DNA of 37,305 bases from Phenylobacterium sp. (GTDB taxonomy: Bacteria > Pseudomonadota > Alphaproteobacteria > Caulobacterales > Caulobacteraceae). The stretch spans positions 1 through 37,305 of the forward strand of contig NZ_JAICYI010000033.1 in assembly GCF_025934275.1 (NCBI RefSeq), read 5' to 3'. Both the position numbers and the translations under genes were made by a program. Below the pieces are notes generated by a model. That model saw nothing but the letters and a program-made list of their open reading frames with translations. It was not told where the DNA came from and searched no databases. Below, one piece after another: positions 26,633 through 35,146 of the stretch (its first letter is position 1; each line of letters begins with the position of its first letter).

Positions 26633-26706
26633 GAGTCCGCGAGGGGTTTAGGCTCGTCGCCAAGGCCGCGGGGCCGGCCCGAAGCTGAACCTCGACGGAG
26701 GGAACG

Positions 26707-28113
26707 ATGATCCAGGGACCGATCAGCGGCGGCCAGCATGGATGGGCCTTCAACCGGCCGCTCATCGACCTTGCCGCGAAGGACTTCGTCGAAGCGGAAT
26801 ATTTCCTGGCGGGCGAGGCGATGACCTATGCCCCGGCGTCCGGCGCGGAACTCGGCCGCGACGGGAAGTGGCGTGTCCAACCGAAGGGCAAGGTTCCCTT
26901 CAAGACCCGCTTGCTGGTGTATCGCCCGGCTGACCCGGCAAGGTTCAATGGCACGGTGGTGGTGTGCTGGAACAACGTCACCGCCGGCTATGAGCTCTTC
27001 TTCGGCGAGAGCCCGGAGGTGTTGGACGGAGGGTATGCCTACGTCTGCGCCAGCGTGCAGCGGGTGGGTGTCCACGGGTTTCCTGACGCCCCGCAGGGTC
27101 TCGTGGCGTGGGACGGCGAGCGCTACGGCGATCTCAGCATCCCGACCGATGACGCCTCCTACAATATCTTCTCGCAGGTGGGCCGGGCCGTTGGGCCCGA
27201 GCGTGACCGCACGGTGGACCCGCTGGGAGGACTGGCCGTGAAGCGGGTCATCGGCCTGGGCGCCTCGCAGTCGGCGGGTCGCCTCGCGACGTACATCAAC
27301 GCGGTCCATCCGCTGCCTGCGGATCGGGGCGGCCACGCCTTCGACGGCTACATGCTGCAGATCTACTTCGGCAGCGGGACGCCCATCGAGGCCAGCGATC
27401 GGCCGGTCAATCCGGCGACCGCCAACGCTCGGCCTCTGCCGCGCGCCCAGAACCTGATCCGGGACGATCTCGACGTCCCGGTGATGATCGTGAACACCGA
27501 ACTCGAGGCGATCGCCTGCCTCCCGGTTCGCCAGCCGGACACGGACCGCTTCCGCACCTGGGAAGCCGCGGCGCTCACCCACGTCTCCTACCAGTCCCAA
27601 GTGATGCGGAACGCCAAATACCGACGGGACTTCGGCGCAGCGCCGCCTCCGCCATCGGAACAGGTGAACCGGATCTACCTGCAGCCCCTCTATGACGCGG
27701 CCCTGCATCACCTGAACCGCTGGGTCGGCGGGGGCGCTCCGCCCCCCACCCAGCCGCGGATCGACTTCACCGATGACGGCAAGGTCGTGCGCGACCGCCA
27801 TGGCATCGCCACGGGCGGTCTGCGCCTTCCCCAGGCCGCCGCGCCGGTGGCGATGAACAGCTCGACGCCGGTCACGGACGACTTCGCCGGTCGCCTTCGC
27901 GGCTCGAACCGACCCTTCGATGTGGCCGAGCTGGACGCCCTCTATGGCGACGAAGACGGTTACATCGCCCGGTTCGCAGAGGCGGCTGCGGCGGCGGTCG
28001 CCGCTGGGGTGATGATGCCCCGCGACGTGGAGCCCGCGGTCGCGGAAGCGGCGCGGGAATATCGACGGGCGCGGGAGACCAGCGCGCGCGAGCCCGCCGC
28101 GGCGGCCACATGA
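26707..28113 (+). CDS. Alpha/beta hydrolase domain protein (Abhydrolase_10 type)
   Basis: 468 residues, no signal peptide. N-terminal YFLAGEAMTYAP and FKTRLLVYRPADPARFNGTVVVCWNNVTAGYE match the opening of the family (Y..r.lvrrP.dp.rFnGtVvVEW.nv.ag.d). Nucleophile elbow GASQSAG (Ser in IGLGASQSAGRLATYINAV, about 181-200), then VNTELEAI, RTWEAAALTHVS (acid/His region). Enzymes of this kind act as esterases, but no substrate is established here. GGAGG lies 5 bases before ATG 26707. It diverges from the efflux operon and overlaps the next gene (ATGA). Confidence 0.82.
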   Translation: MIQGPISGGQHGWAFNRPLIDLAAKDFVEAEYFLAGEAMTYAPASGAELGRDGKWRVQPKGKVPFKTRLLVYRPADPARFNGTVVVCWNNVTAGYELFFGESPEVLDGGYAYVCASVQRVGVHGFPDAPQGLVAWDGERYGDLSIPTDDASYNIFSQVGRAVGPERDRTVDPLGGLAVKRVIGLGASQSAGRLATYINAVHPLPADRGGHAFDGYMLQIYFGSGTPIEASDRPVNPATANARPLPRAQNLIRDDLDVPVMIVNTELEAIACLPVRQPDTDRFRTWEAAALTHVSYQSQVMRNAKYRRDFGAAPPPPSEQVNRIYLQPLYDAALHHLNRWVGGGAPPPTQPRIDFTDDGKVVRDRHGIATGGLRLPQAAAPVAMNSSTPVTDDFAGRLRGSNRPFDVAELDALYGDEDGYIARFAEAAAAAVAAGVMMPRDVEPAVAEAAREYRRARETSAREPAAAAT

Positions 28114-28430
28114 TCGAGCTGATCTTCGCCGCCGCCCTCGCCAACAGCATCGCCGCGCCCCCCGGGATCTGGGCTCGCGCCAGATGGGGTGCGATGCGCC
28201 CGAACATCGAGCTCGAGATCGAGAACCGGAGCACCGTCAAGGCATGGCTGGTGGACGTGACCTGCAAGGCCTACGACGCGCGCGGCGCCGTCGTCGCGGT
28301 TTCCACGAGCAATGTGGCGGAGCTTGAACCCGGCGAGCGGACCAAGACCTGGGCTGTCGCGGACGGGCGAGCGACGGCGGTTCGTTTCGCCTGCAACGTG
28401 GACGTCAACGACTGGCGGCGACCGGACTGA
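28110..28430 (+). CDS. Small hypothetical protein with FxLYD-like beta fold
   Basis: 106 residues, starting on ATG 28110 that overlaps the hydrolase stop (ATGA). A short hydrophobic N-terminus (MIELIFAAALANSIAAPP) could be a weak signal. The body (NIELEIENRSTVKAWLVDVTCKAYDARGAVVA, ELEPGERTKTWAV) resembles a small beta-sandwich of the FxLYD type, in which an inner strand carries a conserved extracytoplasmic carbohydrate- or protein-interaction face. Two Cys (about 51 and 97) could form a disulfide if exported. Function unknown; translation is coupled to the hydrolase. Confidence 0.65.
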   Translation: MIELIFAAALANSIAAPPGIWARARWGAMRPNIELEIENRSTVKAWLVDVTCKAYDARGAVVAVSTSNVAELEPGERTKTWAVADGRATAVRFACNVDVNDWRRPD

Positions 28431-28443
28431 ACAACATCCGGTC
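28420..28443 (+). terminator. Stem-loop at the end of the hydrolase pair
   Basis: GACCGGA (28420-28426) pairs with TCCGGTC (28437-28443) over a 10-base loop; the stop codon lies inside the loop. No T-run follows, so only a possible terminator or 3' stabiliser. Confidence 0.25.
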
Positions 28444-28507
28444 CGCGCCACTCGCCCTGGCGCGCCGACTGGTCGCTAAGATTGCGCTGGTGTATTGGCC
28501 CCCGCCG

Positions 28508-29320
28508 ATGGCCGGGTTGCCGCCCAACTTCCACCCAGACGCGTTCGCCGGTCTCGCCGACGACTATGTTCGTTATCGGCCGCCCTATCCACGTGAGGTT
28601 CTGGAGGGGTTTCTGGATGATGCGCGGCTGCCGCCGGGCGCGCGTCTCCTGGATCTTGCTTGCGGGCCCGGGCGCGTGGCGCTGCCGATCGCGGACCGTG
28701 TCGCTGAGGTCTGGGCTGTTGACCTAGAGCCGGACATGATCGAGGTGGGCCGGCGCGAGGCGAAGCGTCTCGGGCTCGGCAACGTCCACTGGACGGTCGG
28801 CCGCGTTGAGGACTTCGAAGCAGCACCCGGCGGGTTCGACCTGATCACTATCGGCGAGGCCTTCCACCGACTCGACCGTCCCCGCGTCGCCGCGAAGGCA
28901 TACGGATGGCTGAAGCCGGCCGGAGGCTTCGTGACTCTCGGCCCTCAGATCGAGGAAGAGACGGCGCCCCCGTGGCGGCGCATCGTCGCCGCTATTGTGC
29001 GCGATTTTGTCGGCGAACCGGTCCGTCGCCTTGGCGCTCCCAACGCGACCCCTGAGCTCGAGTTTGCAGAACAAGTACAGGTTATCCGCGACGCAGGCTT
29101 CGTCGACGTGACGAACCGATCGTTCGCCGTCCTCCACGAATGGACCCTGGAGACGCTCCTCGGCTACACCCGCTCAAACTCCACACTTTCCCCCCGCGCC
29201 CTCGGTGGACGGCACACGGCGTTCGAGGCCGCGCTCAGCAGCGCGCTACTCGCGTTCGATCGATCCGGCCAATACCGTGAGGAGATCAATTGGGGCTACA
29301 CATTCGCTCGGCGCCCGTAG
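28508..29320 (+). CDS. Class I SAM-dependent methyltransferase
   Basis: 270 residues from ATG 28508 (a GTG at 28490 is possible). Motif I LLDLACGPGRVA (about 46-57), VWAVDLEPDMIEVGR (motif post I), WTVGRVEDFEA (acidic motif II), FDLITIGEAFHRLDR (motif III) and LKPAGGFVTLG. The start (DAFAGLADDYVRYRPPYP) matches the Methyltransf_11/25 type that precedes small-molecule methylation. The acceptor is unknown. The DNA is slightly less GC-rich than its neighbours. The gene ends 41 bases before the convergent kinase gene. Confidence 0.85.
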   Translation: MAGLPPNFHPDAFAGLADDYVRYRPPYPREVLEGFLDDARLPPGARLLDLACGPGRVALPIADRVAEVWAVDLEPDMIEVGRREAKRLGLGNVHWTVGRVEDFEAAPGGFDLITIGEAFHRLDRPRVAAKAYGWLKPAGGFVTLGPQIEEETAPPWRRIVAAIVRDFVGEPVRRLGAPNATPELEFAEQVQVIRDAGFVDVTNRSFAVLHEWTLETLLGYTRSNSTLSPRALGGRHTAFEAALSSALLAFDRSGQYREEINWGYTFARRP

Positions 29321-29361
29321 CCCCACGTGCCGTGTGGACCGGACGCGGGGAGGGGAGGAGT

Positions 29362-31095
29362 TCAGTGCCGCGTGCGCGGGCGACGCGCGGCGTCGTTCAG
29401 GGCGGCGCTGAGCTCGGCCGCGAGCGCTTCGATGCGATAGGGCTTCAGCAACAGGCGTATGCCTTCGGCGGTGGCGTCCGCCGCCGACGAGCTGTAGCCG
29501 GTGCTCAGCACGACCGGCAGGTCCGGACGCTCGCGGACGATCTTTCGCGCCAGGTCGAGCCCGCTCATGTCGCCGGGCATGACCATGTCCGAGAACACCA
29601 GGTCGAACGCGTGTTCCAGCCGAAGCGCTTCGAGCGCGGTCGCGGCGCTCGGCGCCCGCGTCACGTCGTAGCCGAGTTCGCGCAGCATCTCGCTGACGAG
29701 TTCGGCGACGCGTTCGTCGTCCTCCACCAGCAGGATCCGGCACTTGCGATCGACGCCTTTCGGGAAGCTGCGGCGGCGCGCGATCGTCGTCACGGCAGGG
29801 GTCTTCTCCGACCGCGGAAGCCGCAGCGTCACCTCAGCGCCTTCGCCGAGTTCGCTCTCGATCTTCACGTCGCCGCCGGACGCCCTGGCAAAGCCGTAGA
29901 CCTGGCTGAGGCCGAGCCCGGTGCCCTGGCCCACGCCCTTGGTGGTGAAGAACGGCTCGAAGGCGCGGTTGAGCAACTCCGGCGCCATGCCGTGGCCGCT
30001 GTCGGTCACGGTGATTCGGACCATGTCGCCCGGTTGGCCTTCGTCGCACGGCGCGTTCTCCAGGCGGACGGCGATGACGCCGCCGTTCGGCATCGCATCC
30101 CTGGCGTTGATCGCCACGTTGAGGACGGCGACCTCGAATTGCGCCGGATCGATCTCGACCGGCCAGAGACCGTCCTGGGCCTCGACGCTGACCTTGATGT
30201 CCTCACGCAGCGACCGGTCGAGGACGTCGCGCATCCCGGCGATCAGGTCGGGGAGGTTCACCACCTCGGTCTTCTGCGGCGACTTGCGCGAGAAGGCGAG
30301 CAACTGCTGGGTGAGATCGGCGCCGCGGTCGATGGCCTGGCGGATGCCCTGCTTGAGGCGGTCGCGGCGGATCGGATCGGAGGTTCGGTCCATCAGGTCG
30401 AGACCGCTGGACGCGACCATCAGCAGATTGTTGAAATCGTGGGCGACGCCGCCGGTCAGCTGGCCCATGGCCTCCATCTTCTGCGCCTGGCGCAGCGCCT
30501 CCTCGGCTTTCTCCCGTTCCTCGATCTGCTCCTGCAGCTTGCGGTGCGCCTCGGTGAGTGAGGCGTGCGAGGCGCCGAGCGCGGCGATCAGCAGCGAGGC
30601 CATGATCATCACGATGCCGATGCCGAGATAGCGCAGCTCCCGGTGCAGCAGGCTTTCGACGCGGATCCGCAGGTAGATCGAGCCGAGACCGGTCGTGCCC
30701 TGCTTCACCAGCTTGCGCAGCGTGAGCTCGCCGGTGGTCGCGGTGAGCGCGCCGACGGTGTTGGTCGGCGGAGGACCATCGCCGGCGCGTCGGAAGCTCG
30801 CCACCAGCCGGCCGCTCAGGTCATAGGCCCCGGCCGCCTCCACCGCGGGGTTGGCGCCCAGCGCATTCAGGTATTCGTGGGCCGCGCCGATGTCGTTGAA
30901 AGCCAGGGGCGCGGCGAGGCTGCCCGCGAGGATGTCCGCCTGGACCTGCGCCTGGTCGAGGGTCTCGGCCCGGCGCGCGTTCTGGCTCATGACGCCGAGT
31001 GCGAGACTGGCGAGGAGCAAGGCGATGCTGACGCCGATCGCGACGCGAGGCGTCCTGGTCACCGGCCGGCTGAGGCGTTCCCAGATCGGAGCCAT
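29362..31095 (-). CDS. CHASE8-like sensor hybrid histidine kinase
   Basis: 577 residues. Two membrane helices (about 17-36 and 156-175) enclose a periplasmic domain (about 40-150; ILAGSLAAPLAFNDIGAAHEYLNALGANPAV...YDLSGRLVA) that reads like CHASE8, the YfiN-type sensor. HisKA has MGQLTGGVAHDFNNLL with phospho-acceptor His219; the HATPase has INARDAMPNGG (N box), TDSGHGM and GTGLGLSQVYGFA. A C-terminal receiver begins near 452 with phospho-acceptor Asp503 in FSDMVMPGDMSG. Beside it (1 base apart) is a YfiR-like gene, so a periplasmic YfiR could gate this kinase as YfiR gates YfiN elsewhere. The final output partner is not in the window. Confidence 0.88.
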   Translation of the reverse strand: MAPIWERLSRPVTRTPRVAIGVSIALLLASLALGVMSQNARRAETLDQAQVQADILAGSLAAPLAFNDIGAAHEYLNALGANPAVEAAGAYDLSGRLVASFRRAGDGPPPTNTVGALTATTGELTLRKLVKQGTTGLGSIYLRIRVESLLHRELRYLGIGIVMIMASLLIAALGASHASLTEAHRKLQEQIEEREKAEEALRQAQKMEAMGQLTGGVAHDFNNLLMVASSGLDLMDRTSDPIRRDRLKQGIRQAIDRGADLTQQLLAFSRKSPQKTEVVNLPDLIAGMRDVLDRSLREDIKVSVEAQDGLWPVEIDPAQFEVAVLNVAINARDAMPNGGVIAVRLENAPCDEGQPGDMVRITVTDSGHGMAPELLNRAFEPFFTTKGVGQGTGLGLSQVYGFARASGGDVKIESELGEGAEVTLRLPRSEKTPAVTTIARRRSFPKGVDRKCRILLVEDDERVAELVSEMLRELGYDVTRAPSAATALEALRLEHAFDLVFSDMVMPGDMSGLDLARKIVRERPDLPVVLSTGYSSSAADATAEGIRLLLKPYRIEALAAELSAALNDAARRPRTRH

Positions 31096-31096
31096 G

Positions 31097-31672
31097 CTAG
31101 TCCGCTCCTCGCTGAGGAGTGGTCGCCAACGCGAGCAGCTTGCTGCTCAGGACAAGGCCCCCCGCGCGCGCCAGGCCGTTGTCTATCGTGAATCGGACGC
31201 GCCCGTCCTGGACGACAAAGTGGATGATGCCGCCGTCGACTCCTTCGCGCGCGTCGGTGACCGTGAGCACCGGCAAGCCGCGCAGGGCGTGCAGCACCTC
31301 GGCCGGCGATGGCTGCCGGGACCGGCTCACGAACACGACCTGACAGTCGATGCGGCCCTCGACGGACTCGATGCGCCGGACCGCGACCGGATGGCCCGCG
31401 ATGGTCTGACCGCGCGCGGCCTGGTCGAGGAGGCCGCCGAACGGGTCGGCGCCGAACACGCAGATGTTGAAGGGGCTGGAGGCCGCGGGAAAGGCCGAGG
31501 CCGGCCACTCGACGAATGGGCCGAACTTATAGAGGAAGCTCGCCTTGACGGCGGATTCCAGAGACAGGGCGCTCGCGCCGGCCGGAAACGCCGTGATGGC
31601 CAGCATCGCAAGGGCGGCGATCAGCCCTCGGACACGCCGTCGAGCGGCCCCGAGCAGGAACAGAACCCGCAT
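31097..31672 (-). CDS. YfiR-family periplasmic protein (DUF4154)
   Basis: 191 residues from ATG 31670-31672. Arg-rich start plus a hydrophobic stretch (about 17-35, ending ASA) form a signal peptide. The mature part opens with LESAVKASFLYKFGPFVEWP, the hallmark of YfiR/DUF4154, followed by FNICVFGADPFGGLLDQ, GHPVAVRRI, CQVVFVS and LPVLTVTDA...GGIIHFVVQDGRVRFTIDN. In Pseudomonas, YfiR is a redox-sensitive periplasmic repressor of a CHASE8 protein. Two Cys (C71 and one near 111) are present. It is flanked by a TonB receptor and the CHASE8-like kinase. The upstream extension of the frame is not protein-like. Confidence 0.88.
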   Translation of the reverse strand: MRVLFLLGAARRRVRGLIAALAMLAITAFPAGASALSLESAVKASFLYKFGPFVEWPASAFPAASSPFNICVFGADPFGGLLDQAARGQTIAGHPVAVRRIESVEGRIDCQVVFVSRSRQPSPAEVLHALRGLPVLTVTDAREGVDGGIIHFVVQDGRVRFTIDNGLARAGGLVLSSKLLALATTPQRGAD

Positions 31673-31811
31673 CAAGCGTCCACCAACCCCGCTCGCAGGC
31701 GGGCGGGCGCGCCACGGCGGCGCGATCGGCGGCGAGCCAGCGTTCGCGAGCTTGACAGAATTTCCCGCCCTGGTCGAACCGCTCCCGCCTGGCGAGAGCC
31801 GACGCCGGGGG

Positions 31812-31825
31812 CCGCCCCGTGGCGG
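31812..31825 (-). terminator. Short stem-loop after the TonB receptor stop
   Basis: CCGCC (31812-31816) and GGCGG (31821-31825) pair over a 4-base loop, 4 bases past the stop of the receptor and 140 bases before the YfiR start. No T-run. Could attenuate read-through between receptor and YfiR. Confidence 0.25.
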
Positions 31826-31829
31826 AATC

Positions 31830-33752
31830 TCAAAATCGCGCACGTAACTCGGCCAGCACGCTTCGCGGGACCGCATTGGCTTGCGGCGCCGGGAATTCCT
31901 GATGGTGGTCGTGAAGCAGATTGTCGCCGATCACCGCGACCTGAAGCGACGGCGTGATGTTCCAGGCCAGGCGGGTGTCGAGCTCGACATAGGCGGGGAC
32001 CCGCGGGTCGGGCAGCCGGCTCTGGTATCTCAGCACCGCGTCCCAGGTGACGGCCGGACCCAGATCCATTGAAGACTTGAGCTGCGCCTGCGCCTTCGGA
32101 TCGTCCCCGACCTGGCTCAGGCCCAGGATCCGGCTGGCGCCGGGCTTGAACTGGAACGACTCCGACAAGAGGTTCACCGCGGCGGAGAGCCGCCACTGCG
32201 GCGTGGCCTGATAACTGCCCCAGGCCTCCAGGCCCGACGTGTGGCCCTTGATCCGGTTGCCCCAGAAGATCGGGATGAAGGTGACCGGCGTGATCTCGAT
32301 GCTGCGCAGGTCATCGTAGACGTTGTAGTAGGCCGACGCCGAGAGCGAGAGCCGGCCGGTCGGACTGAGCCGCGCGCCCACCTCATAGGCGTCGACGGTC
32401 TCGGGCTCGAAGTTGCGGTTGCCGGTGAGGAACACCTGACCGCCTACGGTCTCGACCACATCGCGATCGAACGGCGTCGGGGCGCGGATCGCGCGCGAGG
32501 CGGCCGCCCACAGAAGCGTGGAAGGCAAAGGGGTCCAGGACAGCCGCGCATTCGGCAGCGCGGACCAGCCGGAATGCGGATCCTCCTCGAGCTTCACCCC
32601 GAGGATCAGCCGCAGCGAGGACGTCAGCGTGAGCGTATCCTGGGCGAAGACGTTGGAGAGGTTCAGCGCGCCCCTTGCCGGGACGAACCCGATCCCCCCG
32701 TCGGCTTCCAGGCTGTATTTCGCCTGCCGCAGGCCGCCGCCGAGCACGACGTCGTTGCGGGCGCCGAGCGCAAATTCGTGCTGCACGTCGACATCGTAGG
32801 TGTCGACCCACAGCGGCAGGCCGCCGGTGAGATCATGACCCCGCTGTTCGCGGTCGATGTAGGCCTGGACCTGCAGGTGTGCGCCGCCCTCGGTCGCGTG
32901 GCTCCAGCGGGCCGCCAGGTTGCCGCCGCTCATGCTGCCGCTGGTCACGCCGGAGCCCTTGAACGCGTCGCCATGGATCGAGACGTCGTCTCGGTCGCTC
33001 GGGCTCCAGTCGAGCCGGAAGCCGCCCTGCACGCGATCCCAGCGGTCCAGCGCCTCGGCGCCCGTCGAGGTGAGCGTGTCGTCGGCGCGGTAGGCGCGGC
33101 CGTAGATCCGGTAGCTCGCCGCATCGCCGAGGCTTGCGCCATAGCGGACGGCGGCGAACCGTTCCTGGTCGCCGGCCCCCTCGGTGACCTCGAGCCCCTG
33201 CGTCTCGTCCGACCTGCGCGTGATGATGTTGACGACGCCGTTGACCGCGTTCGCGCCCCACAAGGTCGCGCCGGGGCCGCTGATCACCTCGACATGGTCG
33301 ATGTCGGAGGGCAGGACGTCCTGCATGTCCCAGTACACGCCGGAGAACAGCGGCGTGTAGACCGTGCGCCCGTCGATCAGCACCAAGAGCTTGTTGGAGA
33401 ACGCCTGGTCGGCCAGGTTGCCCGAGAGGCCGCGGGCGGTGATCACCCAGCTGTTCGCGCTGGTCTGCGCCACGAACAGGTTGGGCGCCAGGCGCAGGAT
33501 TTCCGGCAAGGTGCGCGCGCCGCTGCGGCTGATCTCCTGGCGCGTGATGACGTAGGCGGCCGCCGGGGCCTGCGCCAGCGACTCCTCCCGACGCGAGACC
33601 GTGGTGACCGGGACGTTGGCGAGCTCCTCGATCGACAGCCCGCGCAACCGCTCGACCGCCGGCGGGCCGGCCGCTTCCTCGGCGAACGCCGGCACGGCGC
33701 TGAGCAACGCTGCAGCGGATAGGGGCCCGATGGCCCGCCAATGGATGCCCAA
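31830..33752 (-). CDS. TonB-dependent outer-membrane receptor
   Basis: 640 residues. Signal peptide about 1-24. An early LSIEELANVPVTTVSRREESLAQAPAAAYVITRQEI leads into a plug domain (LPEILRLAPNLFVAQ, NKLLVLIDGRTVYTP, VEVISGPGATLWGANAVNGVVNIIT, about 45-165), then a 22-strand-type barrel ending in an aromatic residue (AELRARF), as needed for outer-membrane insertion. There is no extra N-terminal STN domain. The substrate is unknown; its partners, YfiR and a hybrid kinase, suggest a receptor that also signals, but no anti-sigma domain is present. The 97-base gap upstream has no room for a cobalamin riboswitch. Confidence 0.88.
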   Translation of the reverse strand: MGIHWRAIGPLSAAALLSAVPAFAEEAAGPPAVERLRGLSIEELANVPVTTVSRREESLAQAPAAAYVITRQEISRSGARTLPEILRLAPNLFVAQTSANSWVITARGLSGNLADQAFSNKLLVLIDGRTVYTPLFSGVYWDMQDVLPSDIDHVEVISGPGATLWGANAVNGVVNIITRRSDETQGLEVTEGAGDQERFAAVRYGASLGDAASYRIYGRAYRADDTLTSTGAEALDRWDRVQGGFRLDWSPSDRDDVSIHGDAFKGSGVTSGSMSGGNLAARWSHATEGGAHLQVQAYIDREQRGHDLTGGLPLWVDTYDVDVQHEFALGARNDVVLGGGLRQAKYSLEADGGIGFVPARGALNLSNVFAQDTLTLTSSLRLILGVKLEEDPHSGWSALPNARLSWTPLPSTLLWAAASRAIRAPTPFDRDVVETVGGQVFLTGNRNFEPETVDAYEVGARLSPTGRLSLSASAYYNVYDDLRSIEITPVTFIPIFWGNRIKGHTSGLEAWGSYQATPQWRLSAAVNLLSESFQFKPGASRILGLSQVGDDPKAQAQLKSSMDLGPAVTWDAVLRYQSRLPDPRVPAYVELDTRLAWNITPSLQVAVIGDNLLHDHHQEFPAPQANAVPRSVLAELRARF

Positions 33753-33765
33753 CTCGACGCCCCCT

Positions 33766-33810
33766 CGGCCTGAATCGCGTCAGGCCGATGATCCCACCAC
33801 GGCAACGCTT
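33766..33810 (-). promoter_or_regulatory. Two stem-loops in the leader of the TonB receptor gene
   Basis: CGGCCTGA (33766-33773) pairs perfectly with TCAGGCCG (33780-33787) over a 6-base loop, ending 14 bases before the receptor ATG. ACGCT (33795-33799) pairs with AGCGT (33806-33810) over a 6-base loop. They lie between the secretin stop and the receptor start and could end secretin transcription or regulate receptor translation. Confidence 0.4.
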
Positions 33811-33849
33811 AAGAGAGCGTGATGTTCCGGGCCCGGGGCCCTCGCGCGC

Positions 33850-35103
33850 TCACGGCAAGGGCGCGGTCGGTTTGGCGGGGGAGCTTGCGGGGGCAGGCGG
33901 CGAGCGGCCGCGGATCACGTGCGGGGTGATGACGATGTAGAGGTCGGTCTTGGCGCGGCTGCGGTGCTCTGCCTGGAAGGCGAGGCCGAGCAGGGGCAGG
34001 TCTCCGAGGCCCGGCAGCTTGCTGCGCTGGGTCAGGTCCGCTTCCTGCGTCAGGCCGCCGATCACGAAGCTCTCGCCATCGCGCACGGTGGCCGAGGTCG
34101 ACGCCTCCCGCTGGCTGATCGCCGGATATCCCTGCGAAAAGCCGGTCACGCTGGAAACCACCGCGAACACGTGCGAGGTGACGAAGCCGTCGTCGGAGAC
34201 CCTGGGCGCGATCTGCAGGGTGACGCCGACGTTCACGTACTGCACCTGCTGCTGCACGGCGTTGACGCCGGAGAGCGCGATCGAGGTGAGGATCGGCAGG
34301 GCGTCGCCGGTGACGATCTTGGCGGTCGAGCCGCTCTGGGCGGCGATCCGCGGCTTGGAGATGATGCGCCCCTCGCCCCTGGCGATCTGGGCGTAGATCG
34401 CCGCCTGCAGGTTGGCCACGACCGCGCCGCCCTTGGAGGTGTTGGGCAGCCCCGGGAAATCGCCCTTGACGTAGGAGTAGGCGACGGAGCCCACCTGGCC
34501 GTTGGCGTTGTTGAAGTCGATGCCGACGTTGCGTGCGCCGCTCTGGGTGAGCTCCACGAACACGGTCTCCAGGACCACGCTGTCGACCGGCACGTCGAGC
34601 TGGGCGATCTGCGCCTTGATCTGGGCGACCGTCGCGGGGGAACCCTTGAGGATGACGGCGTTCAACCGCCGATCGATGCCCATGACCTGGTCGACGGCGC
34701 GGCCCAGCGGCTCCGCCTGCGGTCCGGACGGCTCAAGCGCGGGGTTGAGCGGCGGCGTCGGCAGGCCGCCGCCGCCGTAGTAGCCCTGGAAGCCGGAGGA
34801 GCCGAACGAGGGCTCCTGCGGCGTGAAGGTGTCGTTCGGCCGAACCTGCGAATTGCCGGTGAGCAGCCCCACCACCTCGCTCACGTCGGCGTACTTGAGC
34901 GGCACCACCTCGAACACCTCGCCTGGGCCGAGCGCCAGGCCGGTGGGGGCGGCGACCGCGGCCGGCGCCGACGCGCGCGAGGGCTGCGGCATCGGGGCCG
35001 TGGTCCACACCGGGACGACCTGCGCCCGCGCCGGGAGGGCTCCGGAGGAAAGGGCGATGGCGGCGCAGGCCGTCGCCGCGATGGACTTGCGGCCGGAACG
35101 CAT
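33850..35103 (-). CDS. Short secretin-like outer-membrane protein (GspD/PilQ-type core)
   Basis: 417 residues from ATG 35101-35103 with a signal peptide (about 1-28, ending ARA). One N1-like subdomain (FEVVPLKYADVSEVVGLLTG and VMGIDRRLNAVILKGSPATVAQIKAQIAQLDVP), interrupted by a Gly/Pro-rich loop (GSSGFQGYYGGGGLPTPPLNP), precedes the secretin domain (LETVFVELTQSGARNVGID, GRIISKPRIAAQSGSTAKIVTGD, VNVGVTLQIAPRVSDDGFV, STSATVRDGESFVIGGL...KLPGLGDLPLLGLAF). Secretins form multimeric outer-membrane gates for type II/IV machines, but no other secretion gene is here, so it is an orphan. It follows the lipocalin-like gene by 43 bases. Confidence 0.88.
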   Translation of the reverse strand: MRSGRKSIAATACAAIALSSGALPARAQVVPVWTTAPMPQPSRASAPAAVAAPTGLALGPGEVFEVVPLKYADVSEVVGLLTGNSQVRPNDTFTPQEPSFGSSGFQGYYGGGGLPTPPLNPALEPSGPQAEPLGRAVDQVMGIDRRLNAVILKGSPATVAQIKAQIAQLDVPVDSVVLETVFVELTQSGARNVGIDFNNANGQVGSVAYSYVKGDFPGLPNTSKGGAVVANLQAAIYAQIARGEGRIISKPRIAAQSGSTAKIVTGDALPILTSIALSGVNAVQQQVQYVNVGVTLQIAPRVSDDGFVTSHVFAVVSSVTGFSQGYPAISQREASTSATVRDGESFVIGGLTQEADLTQRSKLPGLGDLPLLGLAFQAEHRSRAKTDLYIVITPHVIRGRSPPAPASSPAKPTAPLP

Positions 35104-35146
35104 GGGCTGAACAGATGGCCGGGCGCTGCGCGCCCGGCCCATGCGC

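Noticed and set aside
32241..33722. A 493-codon plus-strand open frame opposite the TonB receptor
   Set aside because: It mirrors the receptor gene and has only biased composition without domains.
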